Source: Paraphoma chrysanthemicola (taxonomy: Eukaryota; Ascomycota; Dothideomycetes; Pleosporales; Phaeosphaeriaceae). Taken from it: 64,000 bases of DNA. The translations under genes and the position numbers were made by a program. The notes under the pieces are model-generated. The model was not told where the DNA came from and did not search any database. It worked only from the letters and a program-made list of their open reading frames with translations. Positions 54,701 through 64,000 of this stretch are shown piece after piece. Where the stretch lies: positions 682,001-746,000 of the forward strand of contig JAGMWG010000005.1 of assembly GCA_020744225.1 (NCBI GenBank), in the 5' to 3' direction. Position 1 is the first letter of the stretch. Every line of letters begins with the position of its first letter.

Positions 54701-57700
54701 ACGAGTTGGTGAAGCTAAAGCGTGTGACTGAGTTCATGTCGTATGTTGTGTACAATCTGCGCCTGGAAACATGCCTCATGCGGGACGAATTTGTGGACAC
54801 GCCAACTACTTCAAATATTGGTACATTGGCATCCAGCCAAGGCGAAGAAGGCAAGATGAAGCAATTGCAGAACGCGTCAACGGCATCCGCCAACCTTGCA
54901 AGCACAGCAGATGTAAGCCGCACCGAAGAGCCAGAATCCGGCGATAACCTGCATCCCGATGATGCGGCGCCATCGTACTACAGCGATATGGTAGAAGATC
55001 ACCGCACCAAAATCCTCTCGTCTTCGCCCTTTGTAAAGTTCATGCAGCCATACTTGCTTGAACAGGCTCGCCAATATGAACGCAAGCTCAGTCACCTTAG
55101 GAGACTTAAAAACCAATACAATCCGGATGAGGAGGATAAGCCCGATGATTCGGATCAGACGTTTGAGCTAGTCCAGCCAGAAATGGTCCATACTGTGGTG
55201 CAAAGGGCATCTAAACAAGTACGAGAATTCTTATCTGCCGTCCACGCCTCAGAATACGACAGAGCGCTGCATCATTACAACACCCAAAAACGACAATGGG
55301 AGACGTATTTATCGGGAAGCACTGACCTCTACGACCCCTTCAACCATCAAAAAATTGCCGTGCTCTATAGCGTAGTCAACACCTCTACCTCCACTCCCTG
55401 CATCGGGCCAGAAATCATATGTCTTGGCTTCTACCAAGAACATGACTACGACGATGGCTTCACTCCTGACTGTACACTCGGACAGTATATCGAAGACCTG
55501 TGTTCGTCCGCCAACGTCGTGTGCGAGGTCGATGGCTGCAACAGGAGGATGCTCGACCACTCGCGCCAGTACGTTCACGGCGAGGGACAGATGAGCGTCA
55601 TTGTACAGAAACACCCACCCAAGATCAAGGGCATGTATCAGACGATTCTGATGTGGAGTCGATGTAGGATCTGCGACCAAGAGACACAGACCATCCCCAT
55701 GTCCGAGTGGAGTTGGAAATACTCATTCGCCAAGTACTTGGAATTGACTTTCTGGAGTACTCAACTTCACCCCCGAGCAGACTTGTGTCCTCATGATATT
55801 CACAAGAACCACATACGCTATTTTGGGCTTAACAATGTCGCGCTCCGCATTCAGTACGATGCTGTACCCTTGTACGAAGTGGCCGTGCCACGACCGCTGG
55901 TAACCTGGAAGGTGGACAGCGACCTGAGGTTGAAGAACGAACAATACTCGAGGATTGAAGAGAGGCTGGATTGTTTCATGAACTCCGTCCTGGAGAGGAT
56001 ACAAGACATTCATCCAGATAGCGTGATTCCGGAGAAGGTCGAACTCTGTCGAAAAGAAGTCGATCGGCTGATCAGGCGCGCCAACGAGGAGCACGCCTGG
56101 ATGCGAGGCAAGCTCCAAGACAAGTACTTGAACTCAAAGTACTACGAGATCATCCCCATGAACCGGGCCATTCGCGCCATTCAGGAGAAGGCAATCGCCT
56201 GGGACGAGACGTTCCTGGACTTTGAGCAGCAATTCTTCCCATCCGAAAAGGACATTCGAAGACTGGCGGCCCTGCAGCTTCGAAAGTTCTTCCTCGAACG
56301 GGATGAATCTACAAGCTCTTTGACTTCGGTCGAAGAAGGCGCGGAATCGGGCGTTGAAGATCTAGATGCAGAAGATAGGGAAGGGACGGACCTCTCCCCT
56401 ATGCCTTCAAATATGTCTCGTGAAAGAGCCCACGATATGTTGGCTTCCGTCGTTCATGAAGAGCACTCAAATGGTAGCAAAGCAGTTGAGGAAGGGTGTA
56501 AGACGCCGGAGAATGAAGTATCCTCGCCTACCAAAACAACCCCAGGCCTGCCGATACATACATCTCGGGAATCAGTCGAACGTGACGACGTGCGACATCT
56601 AGATCTTGCATTGTCCTCGAATTTCCCGGACAAGACTGTACCAGACGAGCAGCTACTCAAAACCCCCGAGCTTGCTTCTGAATTCAGCCAGTTTGATCCA
56701 GGCTCTCCAACTCCTACAGCTACCCCGAGACTGAATCCGATAGACCAGTCACTGGCAAAGGCCATCGATAACATGTCCAATTCACCTTCACCGCCCGCCG
56801 TGTCCAATCCTCCACTTGAGAGCAAGATTCCACGTCTCGTGGATACCAGTCGCAGGGATGCACCGGCCAGGCCAGCTGTTCTGACTAGGACACAGTCGCA
56901 GCCAGGCAACGTACCAAAGCATGCACCTTCATCCATCGGATCGATGATACCCACTACCAGTTTCAACGCTTCAAAGCCAGTCATGAGTGAGTCAATGAGA
57001 GCGATCGAACGTATGACGGAGCGTCTCGGCATGGGAACAACAAAGCAAACGAAGTCATCTTCTAGAATACCACGATCGATTCCTTTCAAGCAAAGCAGTA
57101 AGGTGTCCAAGCTTGCTGAGCATTTCGAACAATTGTCACGCGAATTCCAGAAAGAGCGAATGCGAGAACGAAGGGCCGATCGAAGCCGCCAAATCCGCGC
57201 GTATCCTCTGGCATCATCAAAGCCGATAGTTGAAGTGTATCGGGACGTGCATGAGGCTGTCCAGGAGCACAATGTCTCTGATGAGGACTTGCAGCCTAGT
57301 TCTCCTCCGCGCGCAAGCATTGACAATAGTACGCTGGGGGATAGTACTCTCACTGAAACTACGGCCCCTACTACTCAGTCGCAGTCCCCAGTGGAAGAAA
57401 GGCATCCGCATAAACTGCCCACGGAGCATGAGGAGGCTCCAACAACGCCGAGTCACCCGCCATCTGTGTCTGACGCTGATAACGATATGAGCGATGTGGA
57501 AATCATGCCCGAAGACATACCTCTTCCTGACAGCATAGCAAGCTCGCAGCTCATGAATTTGAGTGACTCCCAGCTTGAAAACTCTCTGGAGCTGCCGAAG
57601 CACGAAAAAACAACTCTGCTGAAGATGTTGACAAATTTCTGGTCAGAGCGATCCTCCAGCGGCTGGACGCCCCTCGACTACCCCTTCGCACCCATCGAAC

Positions 57701-58932
57701 ACGTCTGGGAAGACTCTGATATCATCGTACGGGAGGATGAGCCCAGCTCTATCATTGCGCTTGCCCTGTCCAGTCCCGACTATCTCAACAAGCTACAAAA
57801 CTTCCGCGACGATCCTCTTGCATTCAAGAAGGAGTTTGAGGATCTAGAGACTCTCGACGATTCGATTGAGAGGAATTTGCTACATGAGGTCAATAGCAAC
57901 ATTCGGTATTCCTTCACTAATCGAGGTGTCAAAGCCCAGTGCAAGATCTTCTTTGCGCAGTCCTTCGATGCTCTTCGGAGAAAATGTGGCGTAGCAGACC
58001 GCTTCGTTGAGTCACTCTCACGCTGCTCTAAATGGGATTCCAAGGGCGGCAAATCAAAGTCGATCTTCCTGAAGACACTCGATGATCGCTTCGTTCTCAA
58101 GTCTCTTTCGCCCGTCGAAGTTACAGCCTTCTTCAAGTTCGCACCAAACTACTTCTCCTTCACGCATCAAAATCTCTTTAAGGGGTTGCCCAGCGTCATC
58201 GCCAAAATGTTCGGTCTCTTCCAAGTCCAGATCAAGACACCGACCGGCCGCGACTTCGACTGGTACATGCTCGTCATGGAGAATCTCTTCTACGAACGTC
58301 AGCCAAATCGTCGGTATGATCTCAAGGGCAGTATGCGCAATCGCAAAATCCAGTCCACAGGCGAGCGTGATGAGGTGTTGTTGGATGAAAACCTCGTTGA
58401 TATCATATACAGTGAGACTCCAATCTTTGTGCGAGAACACACCAAGAAACTTCTCAAAGCGAGCGTCTGGAATGATACGCTGTTCCTCAGCCAGAACAAC
58501 GTCATGGACTATAGCCTCATGGCTGGTTTTGACGACACGAATCGCGAGATCATCGTTGGCATTATCGATTGCATACGCACATACACCTGGGACAAGAAGC
58601 TTGAATCATGGATCAAGGACCGTGGAAAGAACAAGCCTACTATTACAAGTCCCAAGGACTATCGCATGCGGTTCCGAGTCGCCATGGAGAAGTACATTCT
58701 TCAAGCGCCGAACTGCTGGCATCAGTTCAGCGGTAGGATCGTCGGGCAGGGTGTCGAAAGGCGCAGACATGTCATGGAAGGGGCTGGAGCGGACGGAGGA
58801 CGGGAGAGCGTGCGGGGACACAAGAGGAACACGAGCGGCAGTAGTCTTGTGGGCACGAGTGGAAGCATGGTACGTCGCAGAGGCGAGAAGACAGTGTTGG
58901 AGATGGAGGGTGATGAAGGGGTTCGGAGGTGA
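51730..58932 (+). CDS. FAB1: Fab1/PIKfyve, 1-phosphatidylinositol-3-phosphate 5-kinase
   Basis: A single uninterrupted exon of 2400 residues. It makes PtdIns(3,5)P2 on endosomes and vacuoles, controlling vacuole size and retrograde traffic. The domain order is complete. The FYVE zinc finger is at about residues 395-458 (CFNCGDAFTTWRRKHHCRTC, with the R-R-K-H-H-C-R PtdIns3P pocket and C-K-P-C end). The chaperonin-like CCT/TCP-1 domain is at about 760-960 (YVSGVVFTKNVALRSMPRNI; ALEPQVLLVQRNVSRLALEF). The conserved CCR Cys/His-rich region lies at about 1180-1480 (FYQEHDYDDGFTPDCTLGQY). The lipid-kinase domain is at about 2025-2340 (FVLKSLSPVEVTAFFKFAPN, then MENLFYERQPNRRYDLKGS, SQNNVMDYSLMAGFD, then GIIDCIRTYTWDKKLESW). 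The lysine, Y-D-L-K-G-S and I-I-D catalytic elements are all present. Linkers are long, Ser/Pro-rich and unstructured. The start MASTARTSLHQLHATASRTD follows the C-rich leader. Confidence 0.97.
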   Translation: MASTARTSLHQLHATASRTDTLTTFDDLTAPPAPADEEPKGIELVQGGLSGLYSRIRASVGGVKEQAGEGADGGAAGTNKVVTKVGPVTRSPGGTAVSSPVVVSVPSSRLQSPSTASFPDALPPSRDSNHSGATLASKLSLNASKTSVATARSRPSLAASVEPGRSLREEEAFAQSPTSTHSKPPGIANYDMPKNGPARDHAATAQPTHSPRFPSGKSFRERHGDLDLAGQESDITEDDMVVVDGDDGRNNPAGFKFPSEPPRESLSKVSSRAESQYQPAPSALSKAREQTDGRPGSTELPRVTSNARTAVVAPEPQRPPLLKVGPSHLPGFRPSRASSSDGLSSIVTASTVRTPAIAPIEEIQRQTQARPAVSRMPTNAFSQMRRKILDREFWMRDENAKDCFNCGDAFTTWRRKHHCRTCGQIFDSKCTSIISGKLFGQASNIKVCKPCEAIIYGHDDDSSEYTDEGDQASLYDRGESVRELNEEDVEPIESDHTKIGTPTISIPMSRKTGSDKKRRSHVIEVGPQTLARPSSSRSLRSLSGRPRSSSHKRHPSRHQHMRHVKHDDRAPFHQYLDNTRQHTLPAFHHDNIIDPDLAPFMSDEGSSEDEHASIFATLQSEASESANLESERSGLGGLLAAIRKGKQRPGDRSIVSGGHARDTDNISITSRHAHRTTRRRNLSVSSINPRPSPRRSKSNTLLRPFTAGFGASAPSSQPGTPQIHPTPSPTPPGTKITRSASMQGGIMPRVELNQASLEHARKLLRQMLRDAGVSHVSSWDRALIPIMRQCTDDVVPNANRGDDIDVRNYIKLKKIPGGRPRDTAYVSGVVFTKNVALRSMPRNIINPRIGIITFAIEYARHQTHFMSLEPVIAQEREYLRNLVSRIAALEPQVLLVQRNVSRLALEFLDEEGIAVVFNVKPAVLNAVARCTQSHMISSVDKLAIDPAQLGRCGSFDIKTYVHNGVKKSYVFLSGCEPDLGCTIVLRGAENDELVKLKRVTEFMSYVVYNLRLETCLMRDEFVDTPTTSNIGTLASSQGEEGKMKQLQNASTASANLASTADVSRTEEPESGDNLHPDDAAPSYYSDMVEDHRTKILSSSPFVKFMQPYLLEQARQYERKLSHLRRLKNQYNPDEEDKPDDSDQTFELVQPEMVHTVVQRASKQVREFLSAVHASEYDRALHHYNTQKRQWETYLSGSTDLYDPFNHQKIAVLYSVVNTSTSTPCIGPEIICLGFYQEHDYDDGFTPDCTLGQYIEDLCSSANVVCEVDGCNRRMLDHSRQYVHGEGQMSVIVQKHPPKIKGMYQTILMWSRCRICDQETQTIPMSEWSWKYSFAKYLELTFWSTQLHPRADLCPHDIHKNHIRYFGLNNVALRIQYDAVPLYEVAVPRPLVTWKVDSDLRLKNEQYSRIEERLDCFMNSVLERIQDIHPDSVIPEKVELCRKEVDRLIRRANEEHAWMRGKLQDKYLNSKYYEIIPMNRAIRAIQEKAIAWDETFLDFEQQFFPSEKDIRRLAALQLRKFFLERDESTSSLTSVEEGAESGVEDLDAEDREGTDLSPMPSNMSRERAHDMLASVVHEEHSNGSKAVEEGCKTPENEVSSPTKTTPGLPIHTSRESVERDDVRHLDLALSSNFPDKTVPDEQLLKTPELASEFSQFDPGSPTPTATPRLNPIDQSLAKAIDNMSNSPSPPAVSNPPLESKIPRLVDTSRRDAPARPAVLTRTQSQPGNVPKHAPSSIGSMIPTTSFNASKPVMSESMRAIERMTERLGMGTTKQTKSSSRIPRSIPFKQSSKVSKLAEHFEQLSREFQKERMRERRADRSRQIRAYPLASSKPIVEVYRDVHEAVQEHNVSDEDLQPSSPPRASIDNSTLGDSTLTETTAPTTQSQSPVEERHPHKLPTEHEEAPTTPSHPPSVSDADNDMSDVEIMPEDIPLPDSIASSQLMNLSDSQLENSLELPKHEKTTLLKMLTNFWSERSSSGWTPLDYPFAPIEHVWEDSDIIVREDEPSSIIALALSSPDYLNKLQNFRDDPLAFKKEFEDLETLDDSIERNLLHEVNSNIRYSFTNRGVKAQCKIFFAQSFDALRRKCGVADRFVESLSRCSKWDSKGGKSKSIFLKTLDDRFVLKSLSPVEVTAFFKFAPNYFSFTHQNLFKGLPSVIAKMFGLFQVQIKTPTGRDFDWYMLVMENLFYERQPNRRYDLKGSMRNRKIQSTGERDEVLLDENLVDIIYSETPIFVREHTKKLLKASVWNDTLFLSQNNVMDYSLMAGFDDTNREIIVGIIDCIRTYTWDKKLESWIKDRGKNKPTITSPKDYRMRFRVAMEKYILQAPNCWHQFSGRIVGQGVERRRHVMEGAGADGGRESVRGHKRNTSGSSLVGTSGSMVRRRGEKTVLEMEGDEGVRR

Positions 58933-59773
58933 GTTGAATCATAGGCATAGCGATGGTGTACGGAGTTCTGTTATTCGTAAGCTGGACTATTCTTTTCATC
59001 ATCGACAAGGGCTTTCAGCACTCTACATACAACCTTAGGTAGTCATAACTTTGAGGCACGATCGCCACACAGTTTTCATTTCTGCAGTGCGCAGGAATTT
59101 CTGCACTACGTAACACGTACAGTACCTGCCGTGCCGAGCAGTATACGCTTGGCAATGGCCTGATGCCAGTGCCATAGCGCAAAGTATAAATTCCCATGTC
59201 GTCCGATGCACATGTTCTTCGGCGTTTCGTCGCGGGCTCGACGTTGACCCTGCAAGGCTAGGCATCTGCAGGGACTCGTTGCGGGCGCACATGGCATTCC
59301 GTCGCTTCCTGTCGCGATGAGCCGAATGTGCATGCTACTACGTCACGCGGCTCCACAATCTGCAGAAACTCAGAATCCTTGACGCGCATCATTACTTTAG
59401 CTATCAGCTACATCCACTCATTTTCTGGTACAGTTATTATAGCATTCATTGCGTTGTACCGCAACGGCTTTCTTGTGAGTGCTCGTGCCGTCGCGCAACT
59501 GTGGCGAGTGCTGAGAAAAACCGGTCCGACTAGGTTTAAACGCCACAGTTCCAGACCACACTCCAGACCCTCGATTGCGCAGAGCTCTCCGCGCTGTCAT
59601 AAATCGGAGCATCTGGTAGGCTGGCCTTAACACCCTGGGAGCATGGGGTTAGCCTGAAAAGCCATTCCCAGTTGTTGGCATCAACAGCTGATATCTTCTG
59701 CATTGTCGCCTGAACGTCGCTCGAGGGATGGGTCTTCGAAACCACTCGCTTGTATCCGGAGCTCCACACAGCC
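58933..59773. other. Intergenic: 3' of FAB1 and promoter of histidine-kinase gene
   Basis: 841 bp between two plus-strand genes. There are short frames only, on both strands and without motifs. A small inverted or tandem pattern was looked for and not found. Confidence 0.5.
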
Positions 59774-62700
59774 ATGGAGGATCCCCAGAGGATCTCCCTA
59801 CCCGAGGCTTTCAAGCGGGAGCGCGACGTCTACAACCTGTTTGCGGCCTTCAAAGACATTCCCCGGGTTGAGAGTCTCGGTCCGTCCCCAGACACGCATG
59901 CCATCCCCAGCAGCTACAGCCCGAAACCAGCATCGGACGCATCGTTGGCTGCCTTTTGCCAGCTAGCAGCACTACGACTAAACTCAGCGCGCAGCCTGAT
60001 TAGCCTGCTAGACAACAAGAACCAGTATATTTTGGCTGAGGCCACACCCAGGACATCGTTAAAGTTCGACTCGCCACTAAATCGGACCATCGACCTGGGA
60101 TTCGGTAATGTCTGCCTTCCTCGGAAATGGGGCATCTGCGAACAGGTGCTGGATCCCCTGGTCCTAGCGGAAGGACGCGATGGAATAGTCATCATCAACG
60201 ATTTGACGCAAAGTAAGGAACACTCAGGAAGATCATACGTAAAGGATGGCCCGTTGCGATTTTATGCTGGTGTCCCTCTCATGAGCACCACTGGAAGCAT
60301 CGTCGGCGCAATTTGCATTCTCGACGACAAAGTACGCGATGGATTGCCGGAAGACGACATTATGTACTTGATGGACCTCGCGTCGACCGTCATGGACTAC
60401 CTCGATACGTACACTATCAAAGACCGCTATCGCCGTGGAGCCGAAGGGTTGCACGGCCTCATGTCGTTCGCAGAAGGAGCATCGAAAATCAAGCCCTTTA
60501 GCGAGTTCTACAAATCATCAACCACTTCTGAAGATTCGCAACCGAGTATAGCAAACGAGCTGGAGGTGCAATATTCGAATGGCGATGGTATGGATACTGC
60601 ACAGGAGCCTTGTGCAAACGGAACGAAAGACACTGAATCGTCACCACCGAAGACTCCTGTTCGCCGAGACTCCATATCCGATCTGCAACAAAGTCTACTG
60701 CCAGCCACCACCAAGCAGCTCTTCGCTCGCGCCGCTGACATCATGCGTCGTTGTAACGAGATGGATGGCGTAATGTTCATGGACGCCTCCATTGCGGCGA
60801 CGGGTTTCCATGGAGCACAGATTGTCAATGACGAAAAACGTTGTCAAATACTTGGTTTTTCCACGGCCACTGGATCGAGTCTGAGGGGCCATGTACTCCC
60901 TTCGGAGATGACGCCTCTTGAAACGAACTTTGAATGGGTCCTAGAGCATTATCCTAATGGCTATAGCCTGAACTGTGAGATGGCACATGAGAACGCCGAG
61001 ACAATTTCACCGTCAGCATTTGCGAACGGCGGGCCCGATTCTCAGAGCCCAGGACTTGAGAAGGTTCAAAAAGGCAGAAGAACGCACGTCGAAAGGCTGC
61101 AGGCGCTCATACCAGGAATCAAGAGCGCCCTATTCTTGCCACTATGGGACTTTGAGCGGTCACGCTGGTTTGCTGGCTGCTTCTGCTGGTCCACTCGTTC
61201 CGAGCGTATTCTGGACGGTCAGCTGGATTTGCCATTTTTGAAAACTTTTGGACACTCCATTATGCAGGAGGTTGCGAGGCTGGACGCCTTGACGACAGAC
61301 CGTGCCAAGACGACCTTCCTTTCCTCGCTTTCCCACGAGCTGCGTACACCACTTCATGGCATCCTTGGCTCTAGTCATCTCCTGAAAAATACGGAAATCG
61401 ACAGCTTCCAGAGTTCGATGATCAACTCGATAACCGTCTGCGGTCGAACTTTGCTCGAAACAGTCGAGCATCTTTTAGACCATGCAGAACGGAGAGAGCC
61501 GAGCCGAAACTACTCGTCGAAAACTGTGCTTGGAGATAATTGCATATGTATTGCATCTGAGCGACTAGCACTCACAACGCCACTAGAGAGAGCGAACGAC
61601 ACGTCGAGGTGCAACCTCGGCTTCGTCACCGAAGAAATGGTTGAGACTATGATGATCGGCCAATCGCCTTTCGATCTTGCTAATACGTCTGAGGAGCCAT
61701 CTGTGGATCAGGAATGTCACCGAGCGACCACTCGACGAAGAAGCCGATTCCTCATTCTCGACATTGAAGATACAGAGAGCTTAGGCATGTATCTCTCGAC
61801 GAGCTCATACGGACGACTTGTTATGAATCTGTTTGGAAACGCTCTGAAGTTCACAGAGTCTGGCTATATCCAGGTCAGCCTTCGTTGTGAGCATCTGTAC
61901 GGCCCGAAAGCGACGGTGGTTCTGAACATCTCCGACTCTGGTATTGGCATGTCACAGGCCTTTCTGAAGAACAGTGCATTCGAACCATTCCGCAAGCAAA
62001 ATCAAGTAAGTCGCCGAGTGCCTAGCCTGCGACTACACTGACAAATCTCAGCACACTAGCGGCATAGGAGTTGGTTTGAGCGTTGTGAAGCGAATCCTGG
62101 AAGACATCGGGGGTCAAATAGTGGTACAGAGCGACCCGTCGAGAGGAACGAATATCACTCTCAAGCTACCCCTGGAGCGAATAACCGAACAAGAAGCTTC
62201 CGATCCGAAACTCAACCCTCTACCAGCAGCGAGGACAGGATTGAAAGAACGAAAGGTCTGCGTCTACATCGGGTCTACCGAGACCAAAGACGTGCCTGAA
62301 CAGAGCGAGCAGCGCAGGATGATGGCCCGCTATGTCGAGGTCTTGTGCTCAACGCTCTCCCGAATACTGAAATCGGACGTTAAACAATTAAGCACATGGG
62401 ACGGAAATGACGACACAGAGGTCATGATTTGTCCAGAGGTATCATTTGAAAGCTTGCAGGCGATCCGGAGCAGTGCCGCAAATGCCAAGCGAAAGTGTCC
62501 TGCGACCATATTCGTAGCCATGGATGTACTGGAGGCCGAGACTCTACGCTCTGACGCTAGAGTCACAAGCAAAGAGTCGATTGTCGAGACCATGACTCAA
62601 CCCGCGGGGCCATACAAACTGGCGATTCTACTCCAGCAATGCCTACAGCAGTACGATGCTGCACCAGACTTCGAAGCAAACACAAAAGCAACGCCCGTAA

Positions 62701-63317
62701 GTACGAGCGTCACCACGGAGCATAAATCTGGCAGCTTGAATGGCCTCGATGCACGAGTCAGCTTATACCCGCCACCACCACTCGTAATCCGCACAAAACC
62801 AGATCCTACTCCAGAGACTAACGCCACCTCTACCGCCACATCCAAAACCACATCAGACAAAACATCAATCGCCTCCAAAGACACAGATCCAAACCCACCC
62901 GCCACAAAACACGCCCACATCGTCGACGACAACGCCATCAACCGCCGCCTCCTCTCCGCATGGATGAAGCGCCGCCATCTCCCTTACTCCGAATCCCACG
63001 ACGGCCTCCACGCCCTCAACACATACAAATCTGCACCTCGCAAACCCGACATCATCCTCATGGACATTTCCATGCCCGTCATGGACGGCATGACATCAAC
63101 GAGGCTGATCCGCGAATACGAAAAGGCAAACAATTTACCCCCGACGCACATCATTGCCCTGACGGGCTTGACGTCTGCGAGCGCGAAGCTTGAGGCGTGG
63201 ACGAGTGGGGTAGACGATTTTCTGACGAAGCCCGTGGATTTCAAGAGATTGGAGGGCTTGATGGAACAGGGGAGGAGGGAGGGGGGAGAAGGGTTTGGCA
63301 AGGATTGTGGGGGGTGA
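59774..63317 (+). CDS. Hybrid histidine kinase, GAF-HisKA-HATPase-REC
   Basis: Exons 59774-62005 and 62052-63317, with a 46-bp intron (GTAAGT...ACTGAC...TCTCAG, phase 0), give 1165 residues. The ATG at 59774 (MEDPQRISLPEAFKRERDVY) is the first in frame. A GAF domain spans about residues 55-210 (VCLPRKWGICEQVL, RFYAGVPLMSTTGSIVGAIC). The phosphoacceptor H-box is FLSSLSHELRTPLHGILGSS with His521. The HATPase domain has an N-box (RLVMNLFGNALKFTESGYIQ), G1 (NISDSGIGMS) and F-box (FEPFRKQ) before the intron and the G2 part (SGIGVGLSVVKRIL) just after it. The receiver domain begins HIVDDNAINRRLLSAWMKRR; its phosphoaspartate is in ILMDISMPVMDG (Asp1082) and its lysine in DFLTKPVDFKRL. No transmembrane segment or PAS domain is seen, so it is a cytosolic sensor feeding the Ypd1-Ssk1/Skn7 phosphorelay by family logic. 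The HHK group is not assigned. Confidence 0.95.
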
Positions 63318-63709
63318 AGGGGATTGAAGGTGGATTTTTGGGATTTGAGGTATAGATCACAGATGAGGATCATGATTTACGCATTGCAATGCGGAGCGAT
63401 GACCCGCAAGCAAAGCTACAGCAGTACCGGCTTCGTTTAAGCCATCCGACGGCAGTGGCAGAAAGACGGGCATCATCTACTTCGGAGGGAGATGGGATGG
63501 GGAATAGCACGATGGACACCATGGTAAGAGGGAAGAAGAGTAGAAGAACTGGGTCCAGAGTGGGATTAGTACGTTAATCGTACGTTTAACTACGAGGAAA
63601 TTCTGTGGGCGGGACCACGACGCATGTCATCAACCGCCGCACAGCTATTAAATGCAGCGAGACGATACAGAACAAATACAAAGCAGAGTAGAGCAAACGA
63701 CCACCGAAA
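63318..63709. other. Intergenic region
   Basis: 392 bp after the histidine kinase. G-rich just after the stop, then mixed. An ATTAAA-type AT element near 63645-63652 could serve the possible gene start at 63710. Nothing else is seen. Confidence 0.4.
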
Positions 63710-63787
63710 ATGGCCGTTGCTTTCTTCTCTAATGCGTTTGATGCCTTATCTGCTTTTCCCACAACGGCCCGTCCTAACTCAAGGACG
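63710..63787 (+). CDS. Possible first exon of a gene running off the window
   Basis: ATG 63710 in the good context CGAAAATGGCC opens MAVAFFSNAFDALSAFPTTA and reaches a GTATGT donor at 63788. An AT-rich element sits about 60 bp upstream. Candidate acceptors downstream are GCGTAG near 63908 (which leads quickly to a stop) and CCACAG near 63981 (open to the window edge). The family is not recognised, so this is a start-and-donor argument only. Confidence 0.3.
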
Positions 63788-64000
63788 GTATGTAGCAAGA
63801 TGTTTTACGTTCCTTGCCCCAGTAAATGTAGGACAAGGAATGATTGACACTGCCGATGTATTTCAATCTTTCGCCAATCTGGAAGGAGATCTAACATGGA
63901 TGCGTAGACTTGTCTCCTGCAGTAAAACATGGCGAGTAGTTTTTCCCCAATTTCCCTCATCAATGGTCTTCCAACCCACAGCGTCTTCGAGCGCGCAGGG

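Overview
The window reads as nuclear DNA of a filamentous ascomycete (Pezizomycotina), probably a dothideomycete. The supports are short GT-AG introns of about 46-100 bp with CTAAC/CTGAC-like branch sites, gene-dense syntenic-looking blocks, and fungal-specific families (HET domain, heme-thiolate peroxygenase, CSC1 channel, hybrid histidine kinase, fungal Git3/CRL-type receptor). A Fot1/pogo-type DNA transposon with RIP-like damage also fits. The class-level guess is inference from family content, not from a search.

Layout. 1-493: 3' part of ribosomal protein eL21. 939-2035 (-): protein with two XPA-C-like modules. 2527-5279 (-): CSC1/OSCA-type channel. 5810-9508 (-): large disordered protein with a C-terminal membrane anchor. 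10386-11173 (-): short secreted heme-thiolate peroxygenase. 14630-15376 (+): C2H2-type zinc-finger protein. 16496-17884 (+): two-exon orphan-like gene. 18316-20167: complete Fot1/pogo-like transposon with perfect 66-bp terminal repeats but a dead transposase. 20589-21935 (-): seven-helix receptor. 21936-27135: 5.2 kb with no gene I can support. 27136-33846 (+): separase. 34535-36478 (+): tandem pair of small four-helix membrane proteins. 36756-36924 (-): a 38-residue zinc-ribbon-like protein in two exons. 37257-38081 (-): SAM methyltransferase. 40095-40919 (+): SREBP-like bHLH factor running into a 22-bp minisatellite. 41300-43300 (-): HET-domain protein. 44749-45039 (+): 74-residue Ser/Tyr-rich protein. 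45945-46505 (-): MARVEL-like membrane protein. 47369-51101 (-): TPP1/Est3-like telomere protein with an apparent GC-AG intron. 51730-58932 (+): Fab1/PIKfyve lipid kinase. 59774-63317 (+): GAF-HisKA-HATPase-REC hybrid histidine kinase.

Functionally this is an ordinary chromosome arm segment, not one pathway: housekeeping (eL21, separase, telomere capping, Fab1) interleaved with sensing (receptor, histidine kinase, CSC1) and accessory genes (peroxygenase, HET). I see no biosynthetic cluster, CRISPR array or rRNA/tRNA gene. The most unusual items are the tiny zinc-ribbon gene with a 4-codon last exon, the transposon with intact ends and two of three catalytic aspartates lost by G-to-A changes, the minisatellite born at a stop codon, and the tandem membrane-protein pair with a conserved intron position.

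All splice sites are read by eye. Exon sums were checked to be multiples of three, and family motifs continue across the junctions wherever a family was recognised.
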